Of a stretch of 64,000 bases of DNA, positions 44,480-55,251 are shown piece by piece. The stretch's first letter is position 1; every line of letters begins with the position of its first letter. Position numbers and translations under genes: made by a program. The stretch is from Ashinkailepas kermadecensis (taxonomy: Eukaryota; Arthropoda; Thecostraca; Neolepadidae): assembly GCA_034440615.1 (NCBI GenBank), contig JAOTOM010005179.1, positions 1,608,001 through 1,672,000 of the forward strand. Reading direction: 5' to 3'. Below the pieces are notes generated by a model. It ran no database searches, was not told the origin of the DNA, and saw only the letters and a list, made by a program, of their open reading frames with translations.

Positions 44480-45213
44480 TGCCGTCGGACTGCCGCCTCC
44501 GTCCCCTGCCGACCAGCCTGTGCCTCCGTCCCCCGCCGACCAGACTGCTTCCACCGTCCCGTGCCGACCAGACTGCTTCCTCCATCCCTGCCGACCAGAC
44601 TGCCACCTCCGTCCCCCGCCGACCAGACTGCTTCCTCCATCCCCTGCCGACCAGACTCCCACCTCCGTCCCCCGCCGACCAGACTGCTTCCTCCATCCCC
44701 TGCCGACCAGACTCCCACCTCCGTCCCCCGCCGACCAGACTCCCACCTCCGTCCCCCGCCGACCAGACTCCCACCTCCGTCCCCCGCCGACCAGACTCCC
44801 ACCTCCGTCCCCAGCCGATCAGACTCCCACCTCCGTCCCCCGTCGACCAGACTGCCACCTCCGTCCCCCGCCGACCAGACTCCCACCTCCGTCCCCCGCC
44901 GACCAGACTCCCACCTCCATCCCCTGCCGACCAGACTGCCACCTCCGTCCCCCGCCGACCAGACTGCCACCTCCGTCCCCCGCCGACCAGACTCCCACCT
45001 CCGTCCCCCGCCGACCAGACTCCCACCTCCATCCCCTGCCGACCAGACTGCCACCTCCGTCCCCCGCCGACCAGACTGCCACCTCCGTCCCCTGCCGACC
45101 AGACTGCCACCTCCGTCCCCTGCCGACCAGACTGCCACCTCCGTCCCCTGCCGACCAGACTGCTGCCTCCATCCCCTGCCGACCAGACTGCCACCTCCGT
45201 CCCCCGCCGACCA
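44480..45213. repeat. minisatellite, 28-bp unit x ~26
   Basis: Core CCGCCGACCAGACTCCCACC then TCCGTCCC; GCCGACC landmarks at 44702 and 44730. Variants are CTGCCACC, CTGCTTCC and CCTGCC. C-rich on plus, G-rich on minus. It begins directly after the last 51-bp unit through CTGCCG-containing sequence. The 28-bp unit has no stop in any frame on either strand, which explains the overlapping frames of up to about 500 codons. Confidence 0.97.
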
Positions 45214-45690
45214 GACGCACAGGCCGGGTTGTTTTGCGCGCGCAGGGAGGAAGCGGTCCCACCGGCCGGCCGATGTATCTATTCGGGCGCCATGATTAAT
45301 GATTGGGTCGGGGGGGGGCGTCACCGTGCGGCGCGTCATTCGCTGACGACGACGCTCGCGCGCCAACGTCGAGAGCCCAGCGGGTTCGGGCGAGGCAGCG
45401 TCGGCGGCGACGCGGCACCACGACGGCGGCGGCGCGGCGCGGCCTCACCCGCTGAGATCGTGGCGCCGTGCCGAGCCGATACGTCGGCGCCGACTTTATT
45501 GGTTACTGAAATTGCGTCTGATTGTTGAGCGGTGTTTTTCTGGCGGCGCACCTGGAGCGCGCGCTATCTACCCCTGGTCCCGATGGTCGGATACGGCCGG
45601 TCTGTGACACGGCGACCGGGCGGTCCGCCTCCGCCGAGCTCATCACCCACGCTACCTCCGCCGGCGCGATTAATGAACGTATAAACTGAA
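45214..45690. promoter_or_regulatory. CpG island, possible promoter or enhancer
   Basis: Very CpG-dense (GACGACGCTCGCGCGCCAAC near 45347; GGCGGCGGCGCGGCGCGGCC near 45426). It contains GCGCCATGATTAATGATTGG at 45287-45306, a minus-strand CCAAT box (TTATTGGTTAC) near 45497, and CGCGATTAATGAACG near 45666. No coding exon is recognised. The combination of GCCAT and ATTAAT recurs in other islands of this window. Confidence 0.35.
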
Positions 45691-47440
45691 ACGGTGAGAA
45701 TAGCTCTATTATGGTGAAATATTTAGTTCTGGTGGAACGCATTTGTCAAACGCAGGCGCAGAAAAGGACTGGGTGGTGAAACTGGCAGCTGGCCGACGGA
45801 GAAATGAAGCAAGATTGGTGCAGACAAGCGATTCGGATGGTATCTTGATGCTCAACTGCAATTATAATAATGAGTGCTCAATCTGTTACTGTTAGTACTC
45901 AATACGTACTCAATACGTACTCAGTACTCAATACTCAGTACTGTAAATATTTCGTGGGACAATCAGGGGACTGACAACGTGTCCTGTCAATTTCAATGGC
46001 CAAAAACAGTCTGCAAGTGTGTACTTTCATACAAAACTTGTGCTCAATCCACACAAAGTTGAGCGTATCCAACTCAGCACTCGAAGCGTGTGTTGGCTGA
46101 GCGGCGGCATGCAATAGAGTGTGAACTTTATGTTCTAATGATAATGCAGGTTGGACACAAGCAAATCACAGATACACACAGCCCAGCGGTCAGACGTGAT
46201 CGTTTGCTTACGACAAACCTGATGAGTTTCAGCTTCGTCTTCATAATGAGGTCCTACATATACGTGTCAATTTAATGTCACAGTGGTTGGATGCTTGCTG
46301 TTACCGTATGACTCTCGTGTCACTTACCCAAAATTCTTTTCGGTGAAGGTCTAAGATTTCGATAGCAAATATTCGAAGTAATCATGCCTTCATATCAACC
46401 AACCACGCCGTCCCGAACAACGCCATTTTAACGCAATATTTGCCAGGGTCTGGTGAGAACCAGCTTATTTTCTACATCGGTGGTTTTCCGGTAGATTCGA
46501 TGAATTGTTTGAATCATAATAATCGCAGAGACATGATTAATGATGCTCTACGCTGGAGCGGATCCTGTATCGCGTCCACAATTGCGCGCGGTGGAGCGAA
46601 GGATTTGACGCCTCAGGCAGGGTGGTTCGACTAGATAACTTCAAACACACATTTGCTTTGCTGTGATTTCGTTAACATTTGCTGTCAAGCTTCGTGAAGA
46701 AGGTTCAAATACCTTCAACGATATACACAGTAAAAGCAAGAGTGCAGTTGTGACAAAACTGAGAAACTGTCTCTAACTCTCCTCCAAAACGTCACGCCTG
46801 GAACCGCCCATGAAGAAAGAATACAGTTAAAATTTCGCATCTTATGGAGAAAAATAGCACACAAAATGCCCCAGGCTTCGCGTTAATCGCTCCCAACTTC
46901 AGGGGCTATAGATAAAACCACATGGAAGGTACTTTCTGCCCTCCCCGGAAGCAGGGTTTAAACCGACTTGGCACTTGCAACTCACATTCGCTATAGCAAT
47001 ATATAGCTCGATAATTGTTTTGGTCGGAAGCATTGCCCGATTTGTCCTTCAGTATTGGAACCAAATTCACTTTTGTTCATTCCAACATACTGCACCTCTG
47101 GCCTGGCAGATGAGCAGTCATACACATTGTGCATGCCGCATTATCACCCAAAAACACATCAATGAGACTTGGCAGCATGACCGTTACCAGCAACTTTGTG
47201 ATGGTGTGTCCACAGCATCCGCAAGATTTCCCTGGTGGTAGAGTGCGCAATGAAGTCAATATTCCCCCAACATCGAAGTTTGTGTAGTTGTGTCGTTCTT
47301 AGGTTTTTCTCTTCCGAACTAACTTGAGTATGCATTGGTGACAGAATTAAGCATCTCAGAAAGTGAACCTTCAACATGCTTCCCATATTTTCCGAACCAC
47401 AAATGTTATGAATTGATAGGTAAAGTGAAGAGTGTCTACT
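45691..47440. other. unique sequence, no gene recognised
   Basis: A small TACTCAATACG repeat at about 45894-45945. Frames of 61-94 codons exist but none is recognised. Confidence 0.5.
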
Positions 47441-47451
47441 CAATTTCCAAG

Positions 47452-47576
47452 TGTTATTCCGAAGTGACTCATAGTCACGGGAGTATTAAAACAATTTGTC
47501 AGGGGTCCATCACACAAGGCTTTTTTGGTTGTCCGCACGAAGTCGTAGGCATATTTGTATGCAGGTGTCGCGATAC
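47452..47576 (+). other. weak candidate exon, cysteine pattern
   Basis: Within an 83-codon frame (47335-47586), the part after an AG at 47450-47451 encodes cysteines spaced C-x14-C-x10-C-x9-C-x1-C, ending GIFVCRCRDT just before a GTATGG donor-like site at 47577. The ending VCRC plus RD is loosely like the C-terminal half of Ly6/three-finger or receptor ectodomain modules (which end CxC..D.CN). There is no further support, and chance is quite possible. Confidence 0.15.
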
Positions 47577-47586
47577 GTATGGTTGA

Positions 47587-48365
47587 TCGTAAATGTAGCC
47601 AGAGCGAGGATTAACAACCATTGATCACACAGAGTACATATCAGCTGAAGTGATTGCATGTCACGGATTAACTTTTCCAATAGGGGATTATCTCGTTTTT
47701 CCATGAACTGATATTACAATAGCAGTGTTTGAATTCTGACTTAAACTCTATATCAACATACTGCCTGTCAATGGTGTTTTTTTATACTTCGTGCATGATA
47801 CTTCCCGGCAATGTAAAGTTTCTATATGTACAGTAATAAGACTTGGGGAGTATGTGACTATCGGTATGCGCGTCCACACACTGACTTTTTTTTACTCTTT
47901 GCGAGAGGGTTTGCCCACTGGAGCCGCACGGCACTGCGACGCGATAGTGCTGTCATCTGTGAGCCAGCTTGTGAACTACCGAACAAGTAGCTTCACACAG
48001 CCGAGTGGTTTGACAAAACTACGGCAGTGATGCACTCCAAAAGCGGTGCATATCTGCAACATCAATCACCGACATATCAGAGAAGTGCTTAGGAAGAAAC
48101 GCCGCCTTCCATGGAAGTGATAGTGCGATGTAGAAACATCGAATGATGGCGGTAAATGGAACATCTGACGCAGCAATGCTGACAGGGGTCACCCTAATCT
48201 ACAGCTGCATATCTGCAGACCATGGCCAAGCATTCCCGTGGCATGAACACTCCTTCGATGTCCCTGGACATTGGCCACGTTATTTGCTACAGCCAAAAAC
48301 GGGAACCAAATATGATATTATCAGCAATATATAATATAATACGATCAGTAATATGTAATATGTGG
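47587..48365. other. unique sequence, no gene recognised
   Basis: Nothing recognised. Confidence 0.5.
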
Positions 48366-48522
48366 GGACGAGTGATCTAGGGGTAAGATGCTCGTCTCAC
48401 AATCGAAAGGTTGTGGGTTCGAGTCTCACCTGTCGCTACTCTTCGCCCGCGACCAATCGGCGTGAGAGATTGGCGACGCTACATGACTCAACGGTCGACG
48501 TGTCGTAAAACCAATAACCAAT
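48366..48522 (+). mobile_element. tRNA-derived SINE, copy A (tRNA-Val-like head)
   Basis: The head at 48366-48437 folds like a tRNA: perfect D-stem ATCT/AGAT (48375-48378 and 48386-48389), anticodon loop CTCACAA at 48396-48402 with CAC in the anticodon position, and T-arm GTGGG-TTCGAGT-CTCAC at 48413-48429 with a good B box. The acceptor stem mostly fails to pair and the anticodon stem has mismatches, so it is not a working tRNA. The body CCCGCGACCAATCGGCGTGA and the end GTGTCGTAAAACC match the element at 59441-59885. Confidence 0.75.
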
Positions 48523-49445
48523 GTAATATGATGAGCGACATTTTTCATATTTTTGAAAATGTTGCCGACGTTTCGAGATGCGTTTTTTTACAAGACATGC
48601 GAAATTACAACAGTTTATGTCCAATATTCCTACGTGGATCATAGGAACTATGCATTGAATATCGAAAGCATCGAAGACATCGAACATCTAAGCATATCAA
48701 CGTTTGACGTGAATGGTTCTACTTTTGTGTTTAACTTCACAAAGATGCTTTCACGTAACGTCGGTCACATTGTACAGCAAACCAGTAAAAATATGCCCCT
48801 GATTATATAAAATTCCATATGTTCGGCCCTTATCACTCCAATATATAACTGTTATGTTGAATGCACCTAAACCGGCCGGATATATCATCTTCACATCATG
48901 GTATCCGACGTGGAAAAAAATCTAGTATTCTGATCAGAATGTGCGGATGTGCCAGAATAACGCCACCGAATGGGAAGCGTTACGTGACGTGACGTCAAGA
49001 CAGTATAGGGTAAGTACAGGCGCCTTGGCTGGGCTATTTGCGAGAAGTCCCGTCTTCCAGACAATGGATGTCCGCCGCATCAGTTCGGCAGTGGCTGATG
49101 CTATTGCGGTATCATTTATCACAGCTTCACGCATGATTATTGCATGCATTTTTTTCCGAGGCGCGTTTCCTCTATAGTCGTTGATTGTCAGCATCCACAG
49201 CGAGCATTTCCGCAGCACGTTGTGTATTGGCAGGAAAGCACGCCCCGTAGCAGAACGATTAATCACTTTGCGCTTCAGTTGCGTGGTTCTTTTGTTCCTA
49301 GACTGTGCCGAAAGAATTCCCACGAAAAAGAAACCATGGAGCGAAAAACGTGTGCCAGACAACGGTGGAGTATTTTGCCGGTCAGGATGCAGGGAAGAAA
49401 GCGGGCGCTGGCGGCAAATGCATGGCTTGTGCTCGAACAGACATT
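48523..49445. other. unique sequence, no gene recognised
   Basis: A CRE-like TGACGTCA near 48989, inside GTGACGTGACGTCAAG. Overlapping frames on both strands have no known similarity. Confidence 0.5.
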
Positions 49446-49446
49446 G

Positions 49447-49513
<67 letters not shown>

Positions 49514-49564
49514 ACGCACACGCACACGCACACGCAACGCACACGCACACGCACACACACACGT
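49446..49564. repeat. compound CA / CACACG microsatellite
   Basis: A CA run (49452-49503) followed by CACACG or CGCACA hexamers to 49564. Alternating purine-pyrimidine, so Z-DNA-prone. Confidence 0.97.
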
Positions 49565-49956
49565 ACCTCAGACAGTCCTCTGATAAATGATGCCCCGCTC
49601 GTGCAGACGATCGGATGATGCGGACAACGATCGCCAATGACGTGGTGGAAATGACTTGGTTCCGCATATAAAGATGGACGTAGTCTGTGCGTGCTCTTCA
49701 CATAATTGAAATACAATAGACGATTGATTGCACAGATGTTGGGGTAAACGTAGCCATGGAAGCAAATACGTTCCATGCTCATCAAGGACAGCTTTGAGAC
49801 GCCAAGATCATACTCTGGCAAGAGGAGTGATGTACTGTCCTGGATGCCAATGCTGTCGTTCGATAAAAATCAACCCGTGATCCTAGAACCTGAGTAATCA
49901 TCAGACAAAGCCATGGGGACCAAAACTATCTTGCGGCTGATATGAGTGTAGTAGGC
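49565..49956. other. unique sequence
   Basis: Nothing recognised. Confidence 0.5.
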
Positions 49957-49982
49957 GCAGTGCGGCTCGCAAGCCGCACTGC
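49957..49982. repeat. perfect 11-bp inverted repeat
   Basis: GCAGTGCGGCT and AGCCGCACTGC around the 4-base loop CGCA. No T-run follows, so it is not a typical terminator. It lies about 220 bp before the LINE remnant. Confidence 0.85.
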
Positions 49983-50204
49983 TCTACCTGACTTGGAACG
50001 TTCTTTTATCTCGCGGCGTTCATTTAGTTACCGACATATTTTACGATTTCTTCAAGGCAGCGATCTCCGATTATGTGTCCATCATAGAGCTAGAGCTACA
50101 AAACACATCTTCACCGTGATTCGACCAGGAAATCAACAGGTACTACGTTCAAAGCAGAACGCTTTAAACCGGAAAATCGGAGTACGACAATCGATAATGC
50201 CTTT

Positions 50205-51110
50205 TAATTTTTCCAAGCTGGAACTGAATTTATAGCACTTGCAAGTTCGAAATACCGTCAGTATCTTCTGGGCCTGGTTAAAAATTTCGGCACCAAGCCG
50301 AAGCGTTTCTGGTCATTTCTCAAATCGTCAAAATCAACATCTCATTCTTCACCTACACTAGCACATCAAGACAAAACATACGACAGTGATATGGACAGAA
50401 CGAATTGCTTCAACTGCTGCTTCAGCAACACATTTTCCAAGACCGTTTTTTCAGTCTAAGACCGTTTTTATTTGCCGGCAGGCAAAGTCGTACTCGTTAT
50501 GTATATTCGAACTCTTAGGCAAGAATTAAGCAATTAATTACAAAACTCACTCACATTTCGTCGACTCAAGCGTGTCGAAGTCATGGCAAATACTTGTTCG
50601 TAGCATGCAGCAGTCCCCTGTTCCCGAGCACGAACTCGGTTTCAAGCCCCTGTTGAGTGCATTTAATGCGCATATTCGCTCAGTTATCGAACATGGCAGC
50701 GTTGTATGGTCGGGAGCGATGGTGCCTCATTTTCATCGGCTTGAACGTATTCACCATACATTCTTCATATGGTTGGCCTGTCCATCGGCAAAAGTTCCCA
50801 GGATTTTAGCATAGACCACTTTAAAGCACTTTCTACCTCCTATAAACATGTGCCTACTGTAGCCTTGTTGTGTAACATTTGGTATTTAGCGGCCGCCATG
50901 CTCGTATCATTTGACATATCCTCATGATCCAGACGATTTAGGCATCTCACCCTCTGGCACGTTCCCGTTTCACGCGTAAACACCATCAAAAGCAGCTGTA
51001 TTCTTCGAATTCCGGCCCGGTGCACCTCATTCCTAGCGTCTACTTCTGGCATTGACTTGTTCTGTATGCCATCGTTGCAGTTTAGATCTGCTGTGCGGTG
51101 ACACTCCGTC
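50205..51110 (+). mobile_element. LINE (non-LTR retrotransposon) ORF2 remnant, internally deleted
   Basis: Three frame-shifted pieces of a non-LTR retrotransposon polyprotein. 50208-50459 encodes the linker before the reverse transcriptase (KYRQYLLGLVKNFGTKPKRF, then WSFLKSS and CFNCCFSNTFSK, where the RT begins). 50530-50814 encodes the post-catalytic part (SKSWQILVRS, HIRSVIEHGSVVWSG, FHRLERIHHTFFIWLA). In other frames to about 51109 come DFSIDHFKALSTSYKHVP and RVNTIKSSCILRIPAR with DLFC. These are recognisable signatures of the Jockey/CR1-like superfamily (recalled, not searched). The whole catalytic core including YxDD is missing between 50459 and 50530, and stops and frameshifts break the rest, so it is dead. 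The upstream frame 49942-50235 may be an older part of it. Confidence 0.82.
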
Positions 51111-53410
51111 AAGGCCGGTGTGTTTTAGCGAAAGTGCCTTATTGCATACCGGTGTTGAAACAAAGTCAGACCTTTCACTGTATGACACTATATGATATTT
51201 GTTTCAGTCGCCTGATATCATTCAGAGTATTTATGTTGACATGCACTGAATATTGCTCTTTTACTTATGTGACTTCGTCTGTTGTCGGGAAAACTTACTT
51301 GTTCGTGATGATGATGTAGAATACACGAATAAACTTTGATGGGCTTAGCAATGCATCTTCGGCCAAAATATATATCGCAAATGCGGCTAGAAACGTTACA
51401 TGGGGCTAATGACAAAACAAAGTCCTGAGCCCATTTGAACACCAATGCGGCATTGCATGCCCAGTCATAACCTAACCTTGTATTTTTAGGACGTCCAGAG
51501 CATAGAAGGACGAATTAAATGCAATATTCTGAAGAATGTGGGGGCTTGTGGTGGAAAATTTAGTAGGACTCTGGGTTGAAGCTGGAAGGCATTCAGGGAA
51601 ATGAGACGTGGACATGGATCAGGAAAATTATATGCCCGTCCTGGTTTTCCATCATGTAAGTTGCCATAGCCGCCATTTATAGGTGATGCTTCCTACGAGG
51701 GTACAACTTCGCAAAAACATTGAGGACAAATGGGTTCTTAAAAACATTACAGCGCCAGAGTTCCATGGTAAAACACCGACTTTTTCGGACTCGGGTGAAT
51801 ATTTGAGGGACCAGAGCCCCCAACAATGTAGGCATCGACACGTAATTGCCCAAATCTCTTCTGAGAGTTTGGTGCCATTTGAAAATTCCACCAAAACCCA
51901 ATGAAGCTCGGATTTGAACATATTAAAGCATGGGAAACCTCTATTATTCGTGATTACCAGCTGCAGCATTGTTAGCCCCCCCCCTACACCGAGAGAAATT
52001 GTTTCTAAAGCTACTCACTCGTTTATACTACCACGCATTTTCATAAAGCACTCCTGTTTACACACAATGTGTATTTTGGTGAAATAGCCAGAATAGCAAT
52101 AATGTCAAAATGTATTCCGACAACATATTTTTCATTCATTGTTTTATGGTAATATAAGTTGCGTTATTGTATTTTTAACTGTATGATTGCATGTTATGTC
52201 AGGTGAAATGAAATTAATAAATCAGCATGATTAATCATAAAATACATTTGGTATAAACAGCATCCATAACACGGCAGGCATTTCTCAGCCATGACACTAA
52301 GCCCCATTGAAGGCTACGCTGGCGCACGAAGTGGCCATGGGGATGCGGGGGTTTGGGGCGTAAATGATGCCCCCCCGAGGTCTCGAAAACTAACCTGGCG
52401 ATTTTCTCGCAGAACACGGCAGTCGAATTCTGGTGATGTGATGCACATCTCTGTCAAATAATTATTTTTCTTGCACAATTTTTAACTAGTCAACAGCCAA
52501 TTAAGCGATATTTCAGATAAAACGCAGCACAAAGATTTAAAGAAATCAAGGGTGAGTTCAGACCACATTGAATTTTGATGTTATTTTAACATGTCTTCCT
52601 TGTTTATAATATCCCCAGCTTTGAAATTGGTGTTGACCTGAGCAACGCTAAAGAACTTAGAAACGGGTGGCCCAAAAGTAGCACACCTGCGCAATGGCGA
52701 AATCAGTAAATCGAAAGAGGGAGGAAATTTGAAGTACATAATCGTGTCCAAGTTCCCTGGCACGTAATGATTACATCCACGTCTGATTTAGATATTTCCT
52801 CAATTAACATAGTAACATTTTATACATAGGCGGAGCCAGGGACATCACGACTGAGTTATCCACATTATTGAATATAAATGTTGGCTAATCTAGCCGAGCT
52901 ATAAAATTAAAGAACAGATGTACAGCATTCCTCCCCAAAAACCTTCCTCTGTTGCAGCCCTCGATAGCATATGCATGAAGCACTTTTCAAAGATGTTAAA
53001 GGCTCTGCTTAAATCACCATGCAGCAGTTCGGTGCCTTCAAGGGTACGATACGACACAGTTTTCAAATGTGCTTGCATAAATGTTTCCTCGAACAGATCC
53101 GGAATCAAATCAGCTTTCGAAACTCTCTAGATATTTGCAATCACCATTAATGATTCATGCAACGCTGCAGTTCCTCAATGTCGCCAATTACATCAACTTC
53201 GAAAGTGAGCCTTTTAACACCCTGTTTTACCCACCCTGGGTGCACCACTGCTAAGCAAATGAGCTGGTCACCAAGTTCCAGAATTATTGCCTCAAGCGTT
53301 CAGGGGCTACATATAGAAAATTAGGGGGAGGGTGCACTTTGTGCTCCCCTCACATAATAGGATACATTGCCGCAGCAATGTAACGTTCTGCCATGCAGCC
53401 GCACCAGAGG
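51111..53410. other. unique sequence, no gene recognised
   Basis: The first 200 bp may be the LINE 3' end (GAATAAAC near 51328). A GGGGATGCGGGGGTTTGGGG tract near 52338 and ACATAGGCGGAGCCAGGG near 52825 look like transposon-end debris. Several 60-100-codon frames are not recognised. Confidence 0.5.
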
Positions 53411-53735
53411 TAATGGCCACCGCTGGATCCACACCGGCGTCAGGGGCTAGGTAACACCGGCGAGATAATGACCACCGCTGGATCCACACCGGCGTCAGGG
53501 GCTAGGTAACACCGGCGAGATAATGACCACCGCTGGATCCACACCGGCGTCAGGGGCTAGGTAACACCGGCGAGATAATGACCACCGCTGGATCCACACC
53601 GGCGTCAGGGGCTAGGTAACACCGGCGAGATAATGACCAACGATGGATCCACACCGGCGTCAGGGGCTAGGTAACACCGGCGAGATAATGACCACCGCTG
53701 GATCCACACCGGCGTCAGGGGCTGGGTAATTGTAC
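53411..53735. repeat. minisatellite, 55-bp unit x ~6
   Basis: CTGGATCC landmarks at 53423, 53478, 53533, 53588, 53643 (GATGGATCC) and 53698, exactly 55 bp apart. Core CACACCGGCGTCAGGGGCTA, then GGTAACACCGGCGAGATAATG. Nearly identical units. Confidence 0.97.
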
Positions 53736-53871
53736 CGGCATGTGTTCTTTGCTGTGCATTGTACGGACCTATCCCAAATTTTGGTAGCTGTAGCCATTGC
53801 TTTCAGGTCCAATTTTTTTTCCATGAATTTCTTCAGCTTAAATGATATTAAGCGATATTGCATATATGTTG
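53736..53871. other. short unique spacer
   Basis: Nothing recognised. Confidence 0.5.
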
Positions 53872-54262
53872 CAAAGCAGACCGGTACACGGCCACAAACC
53901 TGGGGTAGCACAATGCAGGGACACAAACCTGGGGCAGCCCAATGCAGAGACACATACGTTGGGCAGACTATTGCATGGACACATACCTGGGGCAGTCCAA
54001 TGCAGGGACACATACCTGGGGCAGACCATTGCAGGGCTACGCACCTGAGGCAGACCAGTGCAGAACCACATACCTGGGGCAGACTATTGCAAGGCCACAT
54101 ACCTGGGGCAGACCAGTCCAGGGCCACATACCTGGGGCAGACTATTGCATGGACACATACATACCATGGACAGACCAGTCCAGGGTCACATACCTGGGGC
54201 AGACCAATGCAGGATCACATACCTGGGACAGACCAGTGAAGCCCCACATACCTGGGCTGGCA
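53872..54262. repeat. minisatellite, 29-bp unit x ~13
   Basis: Core CACATACCTGGGGCAGACCA then ATGCAGGGA. Units vary (ACAAACC, ACGTTGG, GGCTACGC); one near 54150-54170 has a small duplication ACATACATACC. Third unrelated 29-bp unit in the window. Confidence 0.96.
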
Positions 54263-54674
54263 GGTGGCGCTTTTTGGCCCGCTGTGGACTATCAAACCGC
54301 TATGTGACCTTTTTGCCAGCTAGATACATGGCAGCTGTTAGCGTGCCTTTGGCTTTCAAGTGGATTATGATTTCCCGATTTTTCAAATCAATATCTCATT
54401 TCGATCTTTCCGATTTGGTCTCCACTTCAATCCAAAGCCTCTTCGGCTCATTATCGAAGCGCACTCATAAATTCTAAATTACTGAATATCTGTGTGGGTA
54501 AGTGCGTCTAAAACTCGGGTTCCCACGTTTGAAAAGTGATAAATTTCGCAGCTTCAGTTCCAGTTGACCAACTTCGGTATGATCTCATTGCACAAACATG
54601 TTCCATTCGCCATCTACTCTATGTTTGTACATCGCAACGAAATATCGTCGAGCGAAGCACGTGCCACTCCGAAT
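54263..54674. other. unique spacer
   Basis: No gene recognised; open frames run into the repeats on each side. Confidence 0.5.
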
Positions 54675-55227
54675 GGCACAGCTCTAACTACAGCTCCCCG
54701 CTGTAGACCAGAGCAGTCGTACGGGCATCTCCTATGGCACAGCTCTAGCTACAGCTCCCAGCTGTAGACCAGAGCAGCCAGGCGGACTTCCCATATGGCA
54801 CAGCTCTAACTACAGCTCCCCGCTGTAGACCAGAGCAGCCAGGCGGACTTCCCATATGGCACAGCTCTAACTACAGCTCCCCGCTGTAGACCAGAGCAGC
54901 CAGGCGGACTTCCCATATGGCACAGCTCTAACTACAGCTCCCCGATGTAGACCAGAGCAGCCAGGCGGACTTCCCATATGGCACAGCTCTAACTACAGCT
55001 CCCCACTGTAGACCAGAGCAGCCAGGCGGACTTCCCATATGGCACAGCTCTAACTACAGCTCCCCGCTGTAGACCAGAGCAGCCAGGCGGACTTCCCCTA
55101 TGGCACAGCTCTAACTACAGCTCCCCGCTGTAGACCAGAGCAGCCAGGCGGACTTCCCATATGGCACAGCTCTAACTACAGCTCCTCGCTGTAGACCAGA
55201 GCAGCCAGGCGGGTTTCCCCTATAGGG
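54675..55227. repeat. minisatellite, 61-bp unit x 9, one hairpin per unit
   Basis: GGCACAGCTC landmarks at 54675, 54736, 54797 and onward at 61-bp steps. Each unit has GCTCT, then CTACAGC-TCCCC-GCTGTAG, then AGAGC, so a 7-bp stem is extended by a further 5 bp across an AA/ACC internal loop. The rest reads AGCCAGGCGGACTTCCCATA. The 5th unit (CCCGATGTAG) breaks the stem; the 6th changes the loop side (CCCACTGTAG). Confidence 0.97.
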
Positions 55228-55251
55228 CGCGTACCACTTGGAATCGTCTGC

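Noticed and set aside
42555..45528. Open frames up to about 500 codons on both strands over the 51- and 28-bp arrays
   Set aside because: Overlapping frames are open on both strands purely because the units lack stops; differences between units do not favour silent sites.
48366..48437. Functional tRNA-Val(CAC) gene
   Set aside because: D-stem and T-arm are good but the acceptor stem pairs at only about three of seven positions and the anticodon stem has mismatches; the shared body and tail with 59441-59885 mark it as a SINE.
8690..49000. CRE-like TGACGTCA sites at about 8693 and 48989 as promoters
   Set aside because: Isolated 8-mers without other promoter elements; expected by chance in 64 kb.
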